64,000 bases of DNA, taken from positions 1-64,000 of the forward strand of contig NZ_JABXKK010000119.1 of assembly GCF_017115045.1 (NCBI RefSeq). Reading direction: 5' to 3'. Below are positions 1-8,558 of the stretch, piece after piece. The notes beneath the pieces are model-generated. The model was not told where the DNA came from and did no database searches. It saw nothing but the letters and a program-made list of their open reading frames with translations. This DNA comes from Nostoc sp. NMS8 (GTDB taxonomy: Bacteria; Cyanobacteriota; Cyanobacteriia; Cyanobacteriales; Nostocaceae). Position 1 is the first letter of the stretch. Every line of letters starts with the position of its first letter. Both the position numbers and the translations under genes were made by a program.

Positions 1-240
1 CTAAAATTCTATCCCAAAAATAGTACCTAAAAACAGACACCTTGAAAGGGCTGGTCCTACTCACTTAAAAAGCGAACTCCTATATTCACACTACTAGCCT
101 AGACTCAAACTAGTGCTTCACCACACAAACTTTGCGTGGTGGCAACCAAAGGGCAGGGGTAAAAGAACTTGTACAAATCTCTCCCCTGCTCCCCTGCTCC
201 CAGCAATTTTGGGTTGGCGAACTACTAAAGTCTCCAGCTT
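1..240. other. Intergenic, no gene seen
   Basis: No convincing coding frame is visible on either strand. Positions 181-210 hold C-rich short tandem repeats of the CTCCCCTG type, one arm of the dispersed element seen elsewhere in this window. The short open frames here are shadows of the repeat and of the opposite-strand xseB gene. Confidence 0.5.
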
Positions 241-468
241 CTACTCTTGGCTTAATGTTTCAATCAACAAATCTACCTGCTGTTGTCGCTGCTGCAAAAA
301 ACCTTCGCACTGACGCAAATACTCTACAGCAGTTGCAAATTGGTCAAACACAGCTTCCAATTCCAACTCACCCGCCTCAATGCGAGTAATAATTCCCTCT
401 ATTTCAGCAACCTTCGCTTCATAATTCCAACTTTCCTCAGAACTAGAAGCACCCTTACGTTTAACCAT
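241..468 (-). CDS. xseB: Exodeoxyribonuclease VII small subunit
   Basis: A 75-residue protein of the XseB family, the small subunit that binds XseA in several copies to form exonuclease VII, which degrades single-stranded DNA to acid-soluble oligonucleotides in the cytoplasm. The sequence shows the family helical hairpin: a segment around residues 16-40 (EAKVAEIEGIITRIEAGELE), then a longer coiled region ending in a Gln-rich stretch. Length is normal for the family. The start codon lies inside the 3' end of xseA (8-bp overlap), so the two are translationally coupled in the order xseA-xseB. A 10-residue Ser/Lys-rich head precedes the conserved part. Confidence 0.93.
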   Translation of the reverse strand: MVKRKGASSSEESWNYEAKVAEIEGIITRIEAGELELEAVFDQFATAVEYLRQCEGFLQQRQQQVDLLIETLSQE

Positions 469-1729
469 TAACCTCTCTGCGTCCTCTGCGCCTCTGCGGT
501 TCGTTTACTTCCATAACCTTCACTTTAACCCCACCTTGCTCCAACTGAATCACTAACTCTTCTCCCACAGCTAACTCCGCCGCCGAACGAGCGATCGCTC
601 CATCTTCCCTTCTCACCACCGCATAACCACGCTGTAACACCGCTTTCGGGTCAAGACTAGCCAACTTTTGCCGCAATAATTCTAGATGTTGCGTTGCTTG
701 CTGCGATCGCCCCGTCGTAATTTGCACCAAATGCTGACGCTTCCAAGCTAGCTTTTCCACCTCCTGCTGCACTTGCCGATCTAACCGCAAACGTCGCAAA
801 CGATTACGTAATACTTGCAGTTTATTCTCAGCATTTTCTCTAAAGTCATACACCGCCTCATGTAAAGCGACAACTCGCTGCCGATGCTCAATATACAACT
901 CTGAAAGTGCTGGTACAACCATTTCTGCTGCCGCAGTGGGTGTATGCACACATACATCTGCAACTAAATCTGCTAAAGATTCATCTCGTTGATGGCCGAT
1001 CCCAGTAATTATAGGAATGGAACAACTAGCCAGCGATCGCACCACTCGTTCATCATTAAAACAAGCCAATTCCTCCACCGCGCCACCACCACGCGATAAA
1101 ATTAGCACTTCGGCGCGTCCATCTCTTTCCACGCGTTCAATTGCTTTGACGATAGATTCCGGTGCTTGCTCACCTTGTACGGTTGCGGGGGAAAATAAAA
1201 CGTGTAAACCTGGATACCTTTGCTTCAGGGTTTTTTGAATATCACCCCAAGCAGCAGCCGTTGGTGAAGTGACGACAGCGATCGTTTGGGGATGAGTGGG
1301 GAGCGATCGCTTTCTTTGCGCGTCGAATAACCCTTCAGCCAGCAAGCGATTTTTGAGTTGTTGATAGCGTAACGCCTGTAAACCAACACCAGCAGGTAGA
1401 GTTTGCCAAACTGATAACTGATACTCTCCCCGTTGCGGATATAGACGAATACTACCCAAAATGATTATCTGTTCGCCAGGAACAGGCATTTGGGCGAGTT
1501 TTGGCAATTGGCTATTCCATACTACACACTTAATTCCGGCGGTGCGATCGGGATCTTGCAGCGTGAAAAATAACCCACTGCGATGATGGTTAGCGCTGGA
1601 AACTTCGCCAGTTACCCAAACTTGCCGTAATTGTTCATCTTGTTCTAACAGCAAGCGGATATAGTCAGTTAATCCAGATACCGAAAGCGCTGTATCGAGA
1701 ATCAGAGAGTCGGGAAGTTCGAGAGTCAT
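461..1729 (-). CDS. xseA: Exodeoxyribonuclease VII large subunit
   Basis: The catalytic subunit of exonuclease VII. Residues 10-110 form the N-terminal OB-fold (motifs VTGEVSS and FFTLQDP), residues about 130-330 the nuclease core (TSPTAAAWGDIQ, LSRGGGAVEEL, GIGHQRDESLADLVAD, TPTAAAE), followed by a helical region that binds XseB. Length is near the usual 400-450 residues. An ATG directly after a TTG is taken as the start. The last 14 residues (NEPQRRRGRREVNG) read through an AC-GCCTCTGCG-type dispersed repeat, so the extreme C-terminus is probably repeat-derived rather than conserved. Upstream are an untranscribed-looking 140 bases and the VapBC-like remnant. Confidence 0.95.
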   Translation of the reverse strand: MTLELPDSLILDTALSVSGLTDYIRLLLEQDEQLRQVWVTGEVSSANHHRSGLFFTLQDPDRTAGIKCVVWNSQLPKLAQMPVPGEQIIILGSIRLYPQRGEYQLSVWQTLPAGVGLQALRYQQLKNRLLAEGLFDAQRKRSLPTHPQTIAVVTSPTAAAWGDIQKTLKQRYPGLHVLFSPATVQGEQAPESIVKAIERVERDGRAEVLILSRGGGAVEELACFNDERVVRSLASCSIPIITGIGHQRDESLADLVADVCVHTPTAAAEMVVPALSELYIEHRQRVVALHEAVYDFRENAENKLQVLRNRLRRLRLDRQVQQEVEKLAWKRQHLVQITTGRSQQATQHLELLRQKLASLDPKAVLQRGYAVVRREDGAIARSAAELAVGEELVIQLEQGGVKVKVMEVNEPQRRRGRREVNG

Positions 1730-1870
1730 CAAAGATATACGAAAGCAAAAGCCTAATTAAATCTTAGCAAATAACGTTAATTGATAGCTATTGTGTTGAA
1801 TAATCAAACTGAAAATATCCAAAAAATCTATTAGACTTAAATTAATCACTAAATATAGTTTAAAACCATA

Positions 1871-2104
1871 ATGGAAAAAATAGAACTTGAACTAGACAGA
1901 CTCACCTTTGAACGAGCAACAACTCTAGCAATAGTCAATCAATCAACTCTATCAGAATTGATTAGTCACGTAATTTAACGTTTAGCAGAAGTTCAGGAGA
2001 AAAACGATCCTTTAATGGGATTATATGCTGATGTTCCAGAAATTGTTGATGAAATTGTTGCTGAGGCAATGGAAAAAAGAGGATATACTGGAACAGATGA
2101 ATGA
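1871..2104 (+). pseudogene. VapB-like antitoxin remnant with in-frame stop
   Basis: An ATG-started frame encodes 35 residues (MEKIELELDRLTFERATTLA...) and hits a TAA at 1976-1978. The same frame then continues for 41 more codons to a TGA at 2102-2104, giving a typical 76-codon antitoxin-sized product interrupted by a single nonsense codon. The second half (PEIVDEIVAEAMEKRGYTG) resembles C-terminal parts of small cyanobacterial antitoxins paired with PIN toxins. The next frame begins inside the last codons, as in intact VapBC pairs. The family call rests on architecture and the downstream PIN start, so the exact antitoxin class is uncertain. Confidence 0.6.
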
Positions 2105-2201
2105 AGTAGAAAAGTCCCTACTTGATACGGATATTCTTTCAGAAATTATTAAACAAGTAAATCCTTGTATTATAGTGCTAATTGTGACTCAAGAAGTTTA
2201 A
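2097..2201 (+). pseudogene. VapC (PIN-domain) toxin fragment
   Basis: A 34-codon frame overlapping the antitoxin end by 8 bases reads MNEVEKSLLDTDILSEIIKQ and then degenerates. The LLDTDILSE motif is the hallmark first strand and catalytic Asp of VapC PIN ribonucleases, which normally run to about 130 residues. Everything after about residue 23 is missing, including the other acidic residues, so no active toxin can be made. The fragment runs into the 3' end of the convergent kinase gene (overlap 2170-2201), which suggests that the deletion joined the two regions. Confidence 0.65.
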
Positions 2202-4395
2202 TTTTATTAATTCGTTTCTTGTACTCTTCTGTATTTCCTTGTTGGGAATATAGTTCAGCGGCTTTATGAAAATCATTAATTGCTTCTTGGATATTTCCTA
2301 GTTGCTCGTAAGCACCACCTCGATTAGTATAAAAAGTTGGTTCTGTAGAATTTAATTTTATCGCCTGAGTATAGTCGTTGAGTGCTGTCTGAAAATTTCT
2401 TTGGCTATAGTAGGTAAACCCTCGCTGATTATAATAATAGACATTACTAGAACTCAGCCGAGTAGCCTGTGTATAATCTTCAATTGCCTCTTGATATTTT
2501 TCTATTTTATGGTAAATTCTACCACGCGCATAGTAGAAGCTATCATCATTAGAATTAAGCTCAATAGCTTGATTCAAGTAGCCAATAGCTTCGTTATTTT
2601 CTTCTAAATTAGACTTTTTTAGCCCTTGGTTATAGTATGCTCTGGCAAGTTTAGGATAAACAATACCATAAACAATACCAGAGCCATAATCCTTGTTTAG
2701 CGCTGTTTTATAATCCTCAATTGCTTCCATATAATCTTGCATTTTATAGTAAGCATTTCCTCGGTTAAAATATTGAAGACCATCGTCAGGAGCATTTTTA
2801 ATAGCCTGGGTAAAGTCATTAATTGCTTCTCTAAAATTTCCTTCGTTATAATAAGCTGATGCTCGCTCATTGTAGTAATAATCAGAATTTGGATTAAACT
2901 CAATAGCGTGGGTGTAATCGTCAATTGCTGCTTGATAATTTCCAAGTTTTAGATAAGCTGCACCTCGTTGGCTATAAGTATATTGATTAGGACTAATTTT
3001 AATACTTTGAGTAAATTCACTAATTGCTTTTTCGTATTCTCCTCTACTTACCTTTCTCAGCGCTTCATCATAGTAGGATTTAGCAAGACTGTCTGCGTTT
3101 ATTTGCAAGGCTGTATCCGGGATAATTATTTTTGCTTGCTCATGGTTTGGTACGGGTTTTAGTAGTTCGCTAACACCCCAAATTATTGCTAAAATGGTAA
3201 TAATGATAACTCCGGTTAATAGCTTAATCCAAGGCTGTAATTGAGGTGATATATTATTTATACTCTTGTTATATATTTTTTGATAAAACTGAAGATAGGT
3301 ATTTATTAGATAAAAGTAATACTCCTTTATCTTTATTTCTTGTAGAGATTGTATTTGTGGTGGTTTTATGGAATTAGACACTGACGGAAAAATATCTAAG
3401 CCAATCTTATTTACACGTTCACACCAGTAGCACTTACCGTAAGTTTTACTGTATGAATGATTTGTGACTTGACTACATAATGTTAAATCCGCAATTGCTA
3501 TTTGCAAAGCCTCACACCACTCTTTTGCACTTGGACGCGAACTGAGAGATATATGCCCATCATTAAAGCATCTTAAAAATAGCTTTTTAATTTCTGGATG
3601 GACAATATTCAAGGGAATTGTATTTTCAGCTGATTGGAACGGACTATTTTGACCATATAGCCAGAAACCTTGACGAATACATTCTTCTGGCTCTGGTATG
3701 TTCCCAAAACCTGTCCACTTTCCGTGATGGTATGGGTGATAGCCAAAAAGCAAAAGATGAATTATTATTGCTATCCGAAAGCGGTCGTGATATCTAGTTT
3801 GAGCTATAGCTGACAAATCTTTACCAATTAGTTCAGGTGGGATAAATCCTTCTGAGCCAACAGGACAGCGATAGACCTTTTTACTTTTGGGGTCATTAAC
3901 CTGAAACGAATCTGTATCGATGATAGAAACTAAACCCCGATCATTCACTAACAAATTTTGCGGCTTTATGTCACCGATCACATAACCTTTAGCATGAAGT
4001 GATTGTACAATTAACACAAAATTGTACGCAGTCGCATGTAGATAATACCAATTAAATGTTGGAGCTTTATTCCGGCGATGTTGAGGACTATAAACATAAA
4101 TAAGCTCCTCTGATTTCTCGATAGCTGGCATCAAAAAGCCTATACAATTACCCTTACTATCTTTGAGTAAATCCTGTGGCCAAGCAATAGAAATATGGTT
4201 TTGACTCCGAGTCGGATCTTCAGGTGGGTTAGCCACCATTACTTGCAGTTTATTGCTTTGCTCAGTAGTAATAGAGTGATAAATTTTTGCTAAATATCCA
4301 CTACGATTGCTTTCCCAAACTTCTCCTTCCCCACTACTAGCCAGCCTTTTGATTAATAAGATACTCCGACCTCTACTGTCACTGTATTTTGTCAT
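2170..4395 (-). CDS. Membrane-anchored Ser/Thr protein kinase with TPR domain (TerY-P triad type)
   Basis: A 741-residue protein. Residues about 10-300 form an atypical protein-kinase domain: glycine-rich loop GEGEVW (22-27), candidate ATP-binding Lys37, catalytic-loop variant GDIKPQN (141-147, lacking the His-Arg of HRD) and metal-binding DTD (160-162) in place of DFG. A Cys pair (C322, C325) follows, perhaps half of a zinc ribbon. A hydrophobic segment at about 392-412 should cross the membrane. Residues 440-720 are roughly seven TPR units (pattern A-x-YY/F-x-xG-x-(Y/F)-x-A-I-x-D(Y/F)-x-x-A). It is the last gene of a VWA-PP2C-kinase operon, one base after the phosphatase, so the pair probably acts on shared phosphoproteins. 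Substrates are unknown. Confidence 0.85.
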   Translation of the reverse strand: MTKYSDSRGRSILLIKRLASSGEGEVWESNRSGYLAKIYHSITTEQSNKLQVMVANPPEDPTRSQNHISIAWPQDLLKDSKGNCIGFLMPAIEKSEELIYVYSPQHRRNKAPTFNWYYLHATAYNFVLIVQSLHAKGYVIGDIKPQNLLVNDRGLVSIIDTDSFQVNDPKSKKVYRCPVGSEGFIPPELIGKDLSAIAQTRYHDRFRIAIIIHLLLFGYHPYHHGKWTGFGNIPEPEECIRQGFWLYGQNSPFQSAENTIPLNIVHPEIKKLFLRCFNDGHISLSSRPSAKEWCEALQIAIADLTLCSQVTNHSYSKTYGKCYWCERVNKIGLDIFPSVSNSIKPPQIQSLQEIKIKEYYFYLINTYLQFYQKIYNKSINNISPQLQPWIKLLTGVIIITILAIIWGVSELLKPVPNHEQAKIIIPDTALQINADSLAKSYYDEALRKVSRGEYEKAISEFTQSIKISPNQYTYSQRGAAYLKLGNYQAAIDDYTHAIEFNPNSDYYYNERASAYYNEGNFREAINDFTQAIKNAPDDGLQYFNRGNAYYKMQDYMEAIEDYKTALNKDYGSGIVYGIVYPKLARAYYNQGLKKSNLEENNEAIGYLNQAIELNSNDDSFYYARGRIYHKIEKYQEAIEDYTQATRLSSSNVYYYNQRGFTYYSQRNFQTALNDYTQAIKLNSTEPTFYTNRGGAYEQLGNIQEAINDFHKAAELYSQQGNTEEYKKRINKIKLLESQLAL

Positions 4396-4396
4396 A

Positions 4397-5308
4397 CTAG
4401 GGTAGTATAAAATTTTTTATAGAGTCGATAATGGTTGTAAGTGGAGGTTTACTTAGCTGCTTTGTTGTAAGTTCAGTGTTCAAATCTTTTGAGTTTATCA
4501 ATTGTTTATCTAAGTTATTTATTGTCTGAGTATCCCCATCATAAAGACACAAAAGCATAGTTTTGTCATCATCAGTGCGGGCGTTCACCTCTTGTGATGC
4601 CATCCAGTTTTCAATATCTTTAGCTTCTTGTTTTAGATTATTAGTTATTTTTAGCCCTTCTTCAAATGGGCTGAAGAAGCCAGCAAAAGGCTTCCAATCA
4701 CGAAAGCTAATTGCTAACCTTTCAAGTCCATCTGTTGAGGCACAAATAAACTTCTGATTACCGGGTAGCACAACCACCCGCATCTCAGACTGGGCACTTG
4801 ATGATGTTACAAAATTTGTTTCGTTGGCGTATTCTCCTTTATCTGGTTGAAAGAGTAATTGATACTCTGAGTCTTCAAAACGCACCACAATGAAACCATC
4901 ACCAATCTGCATTGCAGCTATCCAATCAGGAGTAGCAACAAATATTAACAGAGTACAAGCCAGATCGTTGAATAAATAGTCATTTTCACAGGCTTTTTTC
5001 TTCAGAGCATTGACTACATTTTTTAATGTACCGCTAAAAACTTTCTTGGCTAGTTCCTCTGGAATTGGTTGCTGCCAATTTGGCTTCTTTTGCTTGAGCC
5101 TAATAATCCATGTCTCTAGGTGTAAGAGGGCTTTCTCAACTGCTAGTTGAGCGCCTATATGAGAAAATTTGGCGCTGCCAGCCCCATCAGCAACAGCGCC
5201 CACAATCACATCGTTAAAAATTTTATAGTTTCCGTAGTCTTGGCAGGGGATCTCAAGCTTTTTATGGCTTGTTCCTTCTACAAAACTTGGTATAGCTTTC
5301 CACTTCAT
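4397..5308 (-). CDS. PP2C-family serine/threonine phosphatase
   Basis: A 303-residue PP2C/SpoIIE-like phosphatase. Metal-binding motifs are visible: ADGAGSAKFSHIGAQ near residue 40, GDGFIVVRFED in the centre, STDGLERLA near residue 190 and the terminal Asp motif DDKTMLL near 245. PP2C enzymes use two Mg/Mn ions to remove phosphate from Ser/Thr. It lies between the VWA gene (15 bases upstream) and the kinase gene (1 base downstream), so it probably reverses that kinase. The last 50 residues are low complexity and not part of the fold. Soluble; no signal peptide is seen. Confidence 0.88.
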   Translation of the reverse strand: MKWKAIPSFVEGTSHKKLEIPCQDYGNYKIFNDVIVGAVADGAGSAKFSHIGAQLAVEKALLHLETWIIRLKQKKPNWQQPIPEELAKKVFSGTLKNVVNALKKKACENDYLFNDLACTLLIFVATPDWIAAMQIGDGFIVVRFEDSEYQLLFQPDKGEYANETNFVTSSSAQSEMRVVVLPGNQKFICASTDGLERLAISFRDWKPFAGFFSPFEEGLKITNNLKQEAKDIENWMASQEVNARTDDDKTMLLCLYDGDTQTINNLDKQLINSKDLNTELTTKQLSKPPLTTIIDSIKNFILP

Positions 5309-5323
5309 GAGACATCCTCACAA

Positions 5324-5986
5324 TTAACTAGATACTTGACCCCATCCCAAAGATGGCAAAGCTACCATTGTTCCTCCCGGTTTGCTGTTAGAAACCTGTT
5401 TCATTGACTGACTCAGCCAGAGGAACATTGATTTGAAGTCCAGACCATTCAGCCGCAAAGCTGGGCGTTCATCTGGGGTAATTTGGCTCAAAGTAACCAT
5501 ATCTGCATTCTGCACACCAACCGCGAAGAAGGAGATTTTCCGATTCCTTTCTGCATCTTTTACGCGCTGTGCTGCATTCTGCCAAGAATCTGTAGGCGCA
5601 CCGTCTGTAATTAGCCAAATCCAGGGTCGATAGTATTGGATACCATTATCTTTGTAAGTTTCCTTACGCTCTTCGAGCCAATCTAGACCGTAGGCGATCG
5701 CTTCCCCCATAGGAGTTACACCAGTAGCTTCTAGCTGTGGTGGTACAAATTGGTCAATGGTCACAAAGTCTTGAACCAACCTTACAGAGCCGCCGAATGT
5801 GACAATAGCAACTTCAACTCTTAGCGAGGCTAGTCCATCCTCCTGTACTGACTGCTTGAAAGCAACAAGCCCTCTATTTAACTCCTGGAGCGGCTGACCA
5901 TCCATAGAGCCAGAGGTGTCGAGTAATAGTATCACTGGGCAACGAGGCTCAGGGTTGAAAACAAATTCAGGTTGTCCTACAGGCAT
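5324..5986 (-). CDS. VWA-domain protein, TerY-like
   Basis: A 220-residue single von Willebrand A domain. The metal-ion-dependent adhesion site is complete: DTSGSMDG (D23, S25, S27), the Thr of GVTPMGEAI and the Asp of ITDGAPTDS. TerY-like VWA proteins encoded beside a PP2C phosphatase and a kinase form the TerY-P triad, predicted from comparative genomics to control stress or phage-linked Ter systems. It is the first gene of the operon, with ATG preceded by a purine-rich AAAGACAA. No tellurium-resistance (TerD-type) genes occur in this window, so the triad stands alone here. Confidence 0.85.
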   Translation of the reverse strand: MPVGQPEFVFNPEPRCPVILLLDTSGSMDGQPLQELNRGLVAFKQSVQEDGLASLRVEVAIVTFGGSVRLVQDFVTIDQFVPPQLEATGVTPMGEAIAYGLDWLEERKETYKDNGIQYYRPWIWLITDGAPTDSWQNAAQRVKDAERNRKISFFAVGVQNADMVTLSQITPDERPALRLNGLDFKSMFLWLSQSMKQVSNSKPGGTMVALPSLGWGQVSS

Positions 5987-6508
5987 TTGTCTTTGCTCAT
6001 GGCAACAGTAAGTATCATTTTATTTGATACTTGTTTTGCTGTTCACAGTGGAAGCACTATGATTTAGTGGCTTTGGGACTGAATTTTTAGGACAAAGATA
6101 AGCTTTTTTCACAATTAACTAAAGCAGAATATTCAATATAATTACATACTGATATAGTAAAGTATATGACTATAAAGTTACTTAAATTCGACTACGGTTC
6201 GATTTGGGATGGAGTAAAGTACTTTATTAGGCTGAAATTCATGATTTTTGGTAATAACCGCCTTAAATATAATAAAATCTTATTGTTGTCAAAGCTTTCT
6301 TTGCCTTTCCATAGCTACAAAATCTCAGCCTTACTTCGAGAAGACTACCCTAATCTGGTAGCGATCGAGTTACGATCTTGTTACACCCTTTTTTTGATTT
6401 GAGAAGTCCTATTCCAGAATTTTCTGGTTAAAATAGTATATCTGTTCTACTCAAACTCCGACACCAACACTCCTTAAAACCATATATTAAGAGGCATTAG
6501 AGACAGGA
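5987..6508. other. Intergenic region carrying the recA promoter
   Basis: 522 bases without a believable gene; a 78-codon open frame at 6166-6402 has no recognisable features and no good ribosome site. The stretch separates divergently transcribed terY-like and recA genes and must hold both promoters. A LexA-like palindrome lies at 6435-6448. Confidence 0.6.
6435..6448 (+). promoter_or_regulatory. Putative LexA box upstream of recA
   Basis: AGTATATCTGTTCT, flanked by T and A to give a nearly symmetric TAG...CTA element, matches the reported cyanobacterial LexA consensus RGTACNNNDGTWCB with one mismatch (T for C at position 5). It lies about 60 bases before the recA start codon, a sensible operator position. 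Whether LexA controls recA in this strain is inference. Confidence 0.55.
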
Positions 6509-7588
6509 ATGGCTATCAACACCGATACTTCTGGCAAGCAAAAAGCGCTGACTATGGTACTCAACCAGATTGAGCGCAGCTTTGGTAAAGGAGCAATCAT
6601 GCGCCTGGGCGATGCTACCCGGATGCGGGTGGAAACAATTTCCAGTGGAGCGCTCACCCTAGATTTAGCATTGGGTGGTGGTTTACCTAAAGGTCGGGTA
6701 ATTGAAATTTATGGGCCGGAAAGTTCCGGTAAGACTACAGTCGCACTACACGCCCTCGCCGAAGTGCAAAGAAATGGCGGTATTGCTGCCTTCGTTGATG
6801 CTGAACACGCCCTAGACCCTACTTATGCTGCGGCCTTGGGTGTAGATATTGACAATTTGCTGATTTCCCAACCTGACACCGGCGAATCAGCTTTGGAAAT
6901 TGTCGATCAGCTTGTGCGCTCTGCTGCGGTTGATATTGTAGTTATAGACTCAGTAGCAGCATTGGTTCCCCGTGCTGAAATTGAAGGCGATATGGGTGAT
7001 ATTCACGTTGGTTTGCAAGCGCGGTTGATGAGCCAAGCCCTGCGTAAAATTACGGGCAACATTGGTAAATCTGGTTGTACAGTAATTTTCATTAACCAGT
7101 TGCGGCAAAAAATCGGTGTTACCTACGGTAGCCCAGAAACTACTACTGGAGGTAATGCATTGAAATTTTACGCTTCGGTGCGTTTGGATATTCGTCGAAT
7201 TCAAACCTTGAAGAAAGGTACAGATGAATTTGGTAATCGCGTTAAAGTCAAAGTCGCCAAAAATAAAGTAGCGCCGCCCTTCAGAATAGCGGAATTTGAC
7301 ATTATTTTTGGTAAAGGGATTTCTACTTTGGGTTGTATTGTAGACTTGGCAGAAGAAACTTCCATTATTGTCCGCAAAGGGGCTTGGTATAGTTACAATG
7401 GCGATAATATCTCCCAAGGACGAGACAACGCTATTAAGTATCTAGAAGAAAAGCCTGAATTTGCTGAAGAAATTAAGAAACTGGTGCGTGAAAAGTTAGA
7501 TAAAGGCGCTGTTGTTTCTGCTAACTCTGTAGCTAAAGCCAGTGAAGAAGATGAAGACGAAGAAGTCGATTTAGAGCCAGAAGAATAA
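6509..7588 (+). CDS. recA: Recombinase RecA
   Basis: A 359-residue RecA, the ATP-dependent strand-exchange protein of homologous recombination and co-protease for LexA-type regulators. Walker A is GPESSGKTT (69-77), Walker B is VVIDSVAAL, followed by loop L1 (EGDMGDIHVG) and L2 (KIGVTYGSPETTTGG). The C-terminus is the acidic tail (EEDEDEEVDLEPEE) that moderates DNA binding in other RecAs. Length and sequence are typical of cyanobacteria. It is monocistronic: a putative LexA box precedes it and a hairpin terminator follows. Confidence 0.98.
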   Translation: MAINTDTSGKQKALTMVLNQIERSFGKGAIMRLGDATRMRVETISSGALTLDLALGGGLPKGRVIEIYGPESSGKTTVALHALAEVQRNGGIAAFVDAEHALDPTYAAALGVDIDNLLISQPDTGESALEIVDQLVRSAAVDIVVIDSVAALVPRAEIEGDMGDIHVGLQARLMSQALRKITGNIGKSGCTVIFINQLRQKIGVTYGSPETTTGGNALKFYASVRLDIRRIQTLKKGTDEFGNRVKVKVAKNKVAPPFRIAEFDIIFGKGISTLGCIVDLAEETSIIVRKGAWYSYNGDNISQGRDNAIKYLEEKPEFAEEIKKLVREKLDKGAVVSANSVAKASEEDEDEEVDLEPEE

Positions 7589-7625
7589 AAAATGTGGATT
7601 TATTAATCTGCAATTGCTAATAGAT

Positions 7626-7662
7626 GGTGCGTTACCAAGATAGATAACGCACCTTATTTTTT
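7626..7662 (+). terminator. Rho-independent terminator of recA
   Basis: A perfect 9-bp stem, GGTGCGTTA (7626-7634) with TAACGCACC (7645-7653), and a 10-base loop is followed by TTATTTTTT. It starts 38 bases after the recA stop codon. Confidence 0.8.
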
Positions 7663-7997
7663 CTAAAAATCTTGATTTTGGTATGTTGAATGCAAGCCTA
7701 AATCCAGACAGTGAATAGCTTTGGAGTGATCAACACATCCTACTTGATATTTTGGCGTAGTGGCGTTGGAGGCTTTGCCAAAGCCAACATCCTGATATGT
7801 GTTTGGTTACGCTCCCCTCCACCCAACCTACGTCTAATGCACTATTGTTAAGCTTGACATGCCACTAGAAGCAGAGAAGGAGGAAAAATATTGAATTAGG
7901 GTTTCAGCCTGAAGTTGACACTAATGACCAACTGTATGGTAATATCTCATAGCATTATGCTAAAAAACTTTGTCTAGAATCAAAGAGTAGCCAACCC
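7663..7997. other. Intergenic with small palindromes
   Basis: No gene is seen. Around 7770-7785 GGCTTTG and CAAAGCC form a tight hairpin with a one-base loop, a structure common in cyanobacterial intergenic repeats. The promoter of the thioredoxin-like gene presumably lies near 7930-7980. Confidence 0.45.
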
Positions 7998-8321
7998 ATG
8001 AGTTTAGCTGTAATTAAGTTCTCTTCAGAAGAGTGCGGCATCTGCCACAAAATGTCTTTTTATGACAAAAAGGTGGCTGAAGAACTGGGTTTAGAGTTTA
8101 TTGATGTCAAGATGCAAGATACGGCTGCTTACCGCAAGTATCGCAAAATTTTATTAACTCAGTATCCCGATAAATCAGAAATGGGATGGCCTACTTACAT
8201 CCTCTGCAATTCTCCAGAAGGGGAATTTCAGATTGTGGGTGAGGTAAAGGGAGGTCATCCTAAAGGGGAGTTTAGAAGCCGTCTGCAAGAGGTTCTCAAT
8301 TCCACAGCTAATCAGAACTAA
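7998..8321 (+). CDS. Thioredoxin-family protein
   Basis: A 107-residue protein with a thioredoxin-fold active site CGIC (C13-C16) directly after the first beta strand (LAVIKFSS) and the cis-proline motif GWPTYIL near residue 75. It likely performs thiol-disulfide exchange in the cytoplasm; no signal peptide is present. The CGIC dipeptide and the Tyr/Lys-rich insert between strands differ from housekeeping thioredoxins (CGPC), so the partner protein is unknown. Its 3' end overlaps the convergent OB-fold-like gene by 14 bases. Confidence 0.8.
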   Translation: MSLAVIKFSSEECGICHKMSFYDKKVAEELGLEFIDVKMQDTAAYRKYRKILLTQYPDKSEMGWPTYILCNSPEGEFQIVGEVKGGHPKGEFRSRLQEVLNSTANQN

Positions 8322-8541
8322 TTACCTCAAAAGATTTGACCTCTAAGGCAGGGCCAATCATGGCAATAGTCATGACATCTTCGCGTACCTGTCCTTTAAC
8401 TTTTGCTTTTTGTCCGGCTTTGAGTAATTCTTTATCAGCCCCTCTGAGGATTTCGTAAGTAACACCCTCTTCTGTGACTAACGCCCATGCGCCTGTACCA
8501 ATATCACGGCGTTCGATTGTACCTGTAAGTGTGATGCTCAT
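8308..8541 (-). CDS. Small DUF5818-like / OB-fold-like protein
   Basis: A 77-residue protein, widespread in cyanobacteria as far as I can recall, with a pattern of short beta strands (SITLTGTIERRDIGTGAWAL, VTYEIL, KAKVKGQV, EVKSFEVI) that suggests a small OB-like barrel. No catalytic motif or signal sequence is visible and its function is unknown. It is convergent with and overlaps the thioredoxin-like gene at its 3' end. The upstream region contains the dispersed repeat at 8559-8603. Confidence 0.65.
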   Translation of the reverse strand: MSITLTGTIERRDIGTGAWALVTEEGVTYEILRGADKELLKAGQKAKVKGQVREDVMTIAMIGPALEVKSFEVISSD

Positions 8542-8558
8542 AACAGTTCTGAGTGCTG

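Noticed and set aside
6166..6402. 78-codon open frame between the VWA and recA genes
   Set aside because: No ribosome site, no recognisable composition or motif, and it lies in the divergent promoter region.
6950..7417. 155-codon minus-strand frame inside recA
   Set aside because: Shadow of the conserved recA coding strand; amino-acid composition and lack of signals do not support a gene.
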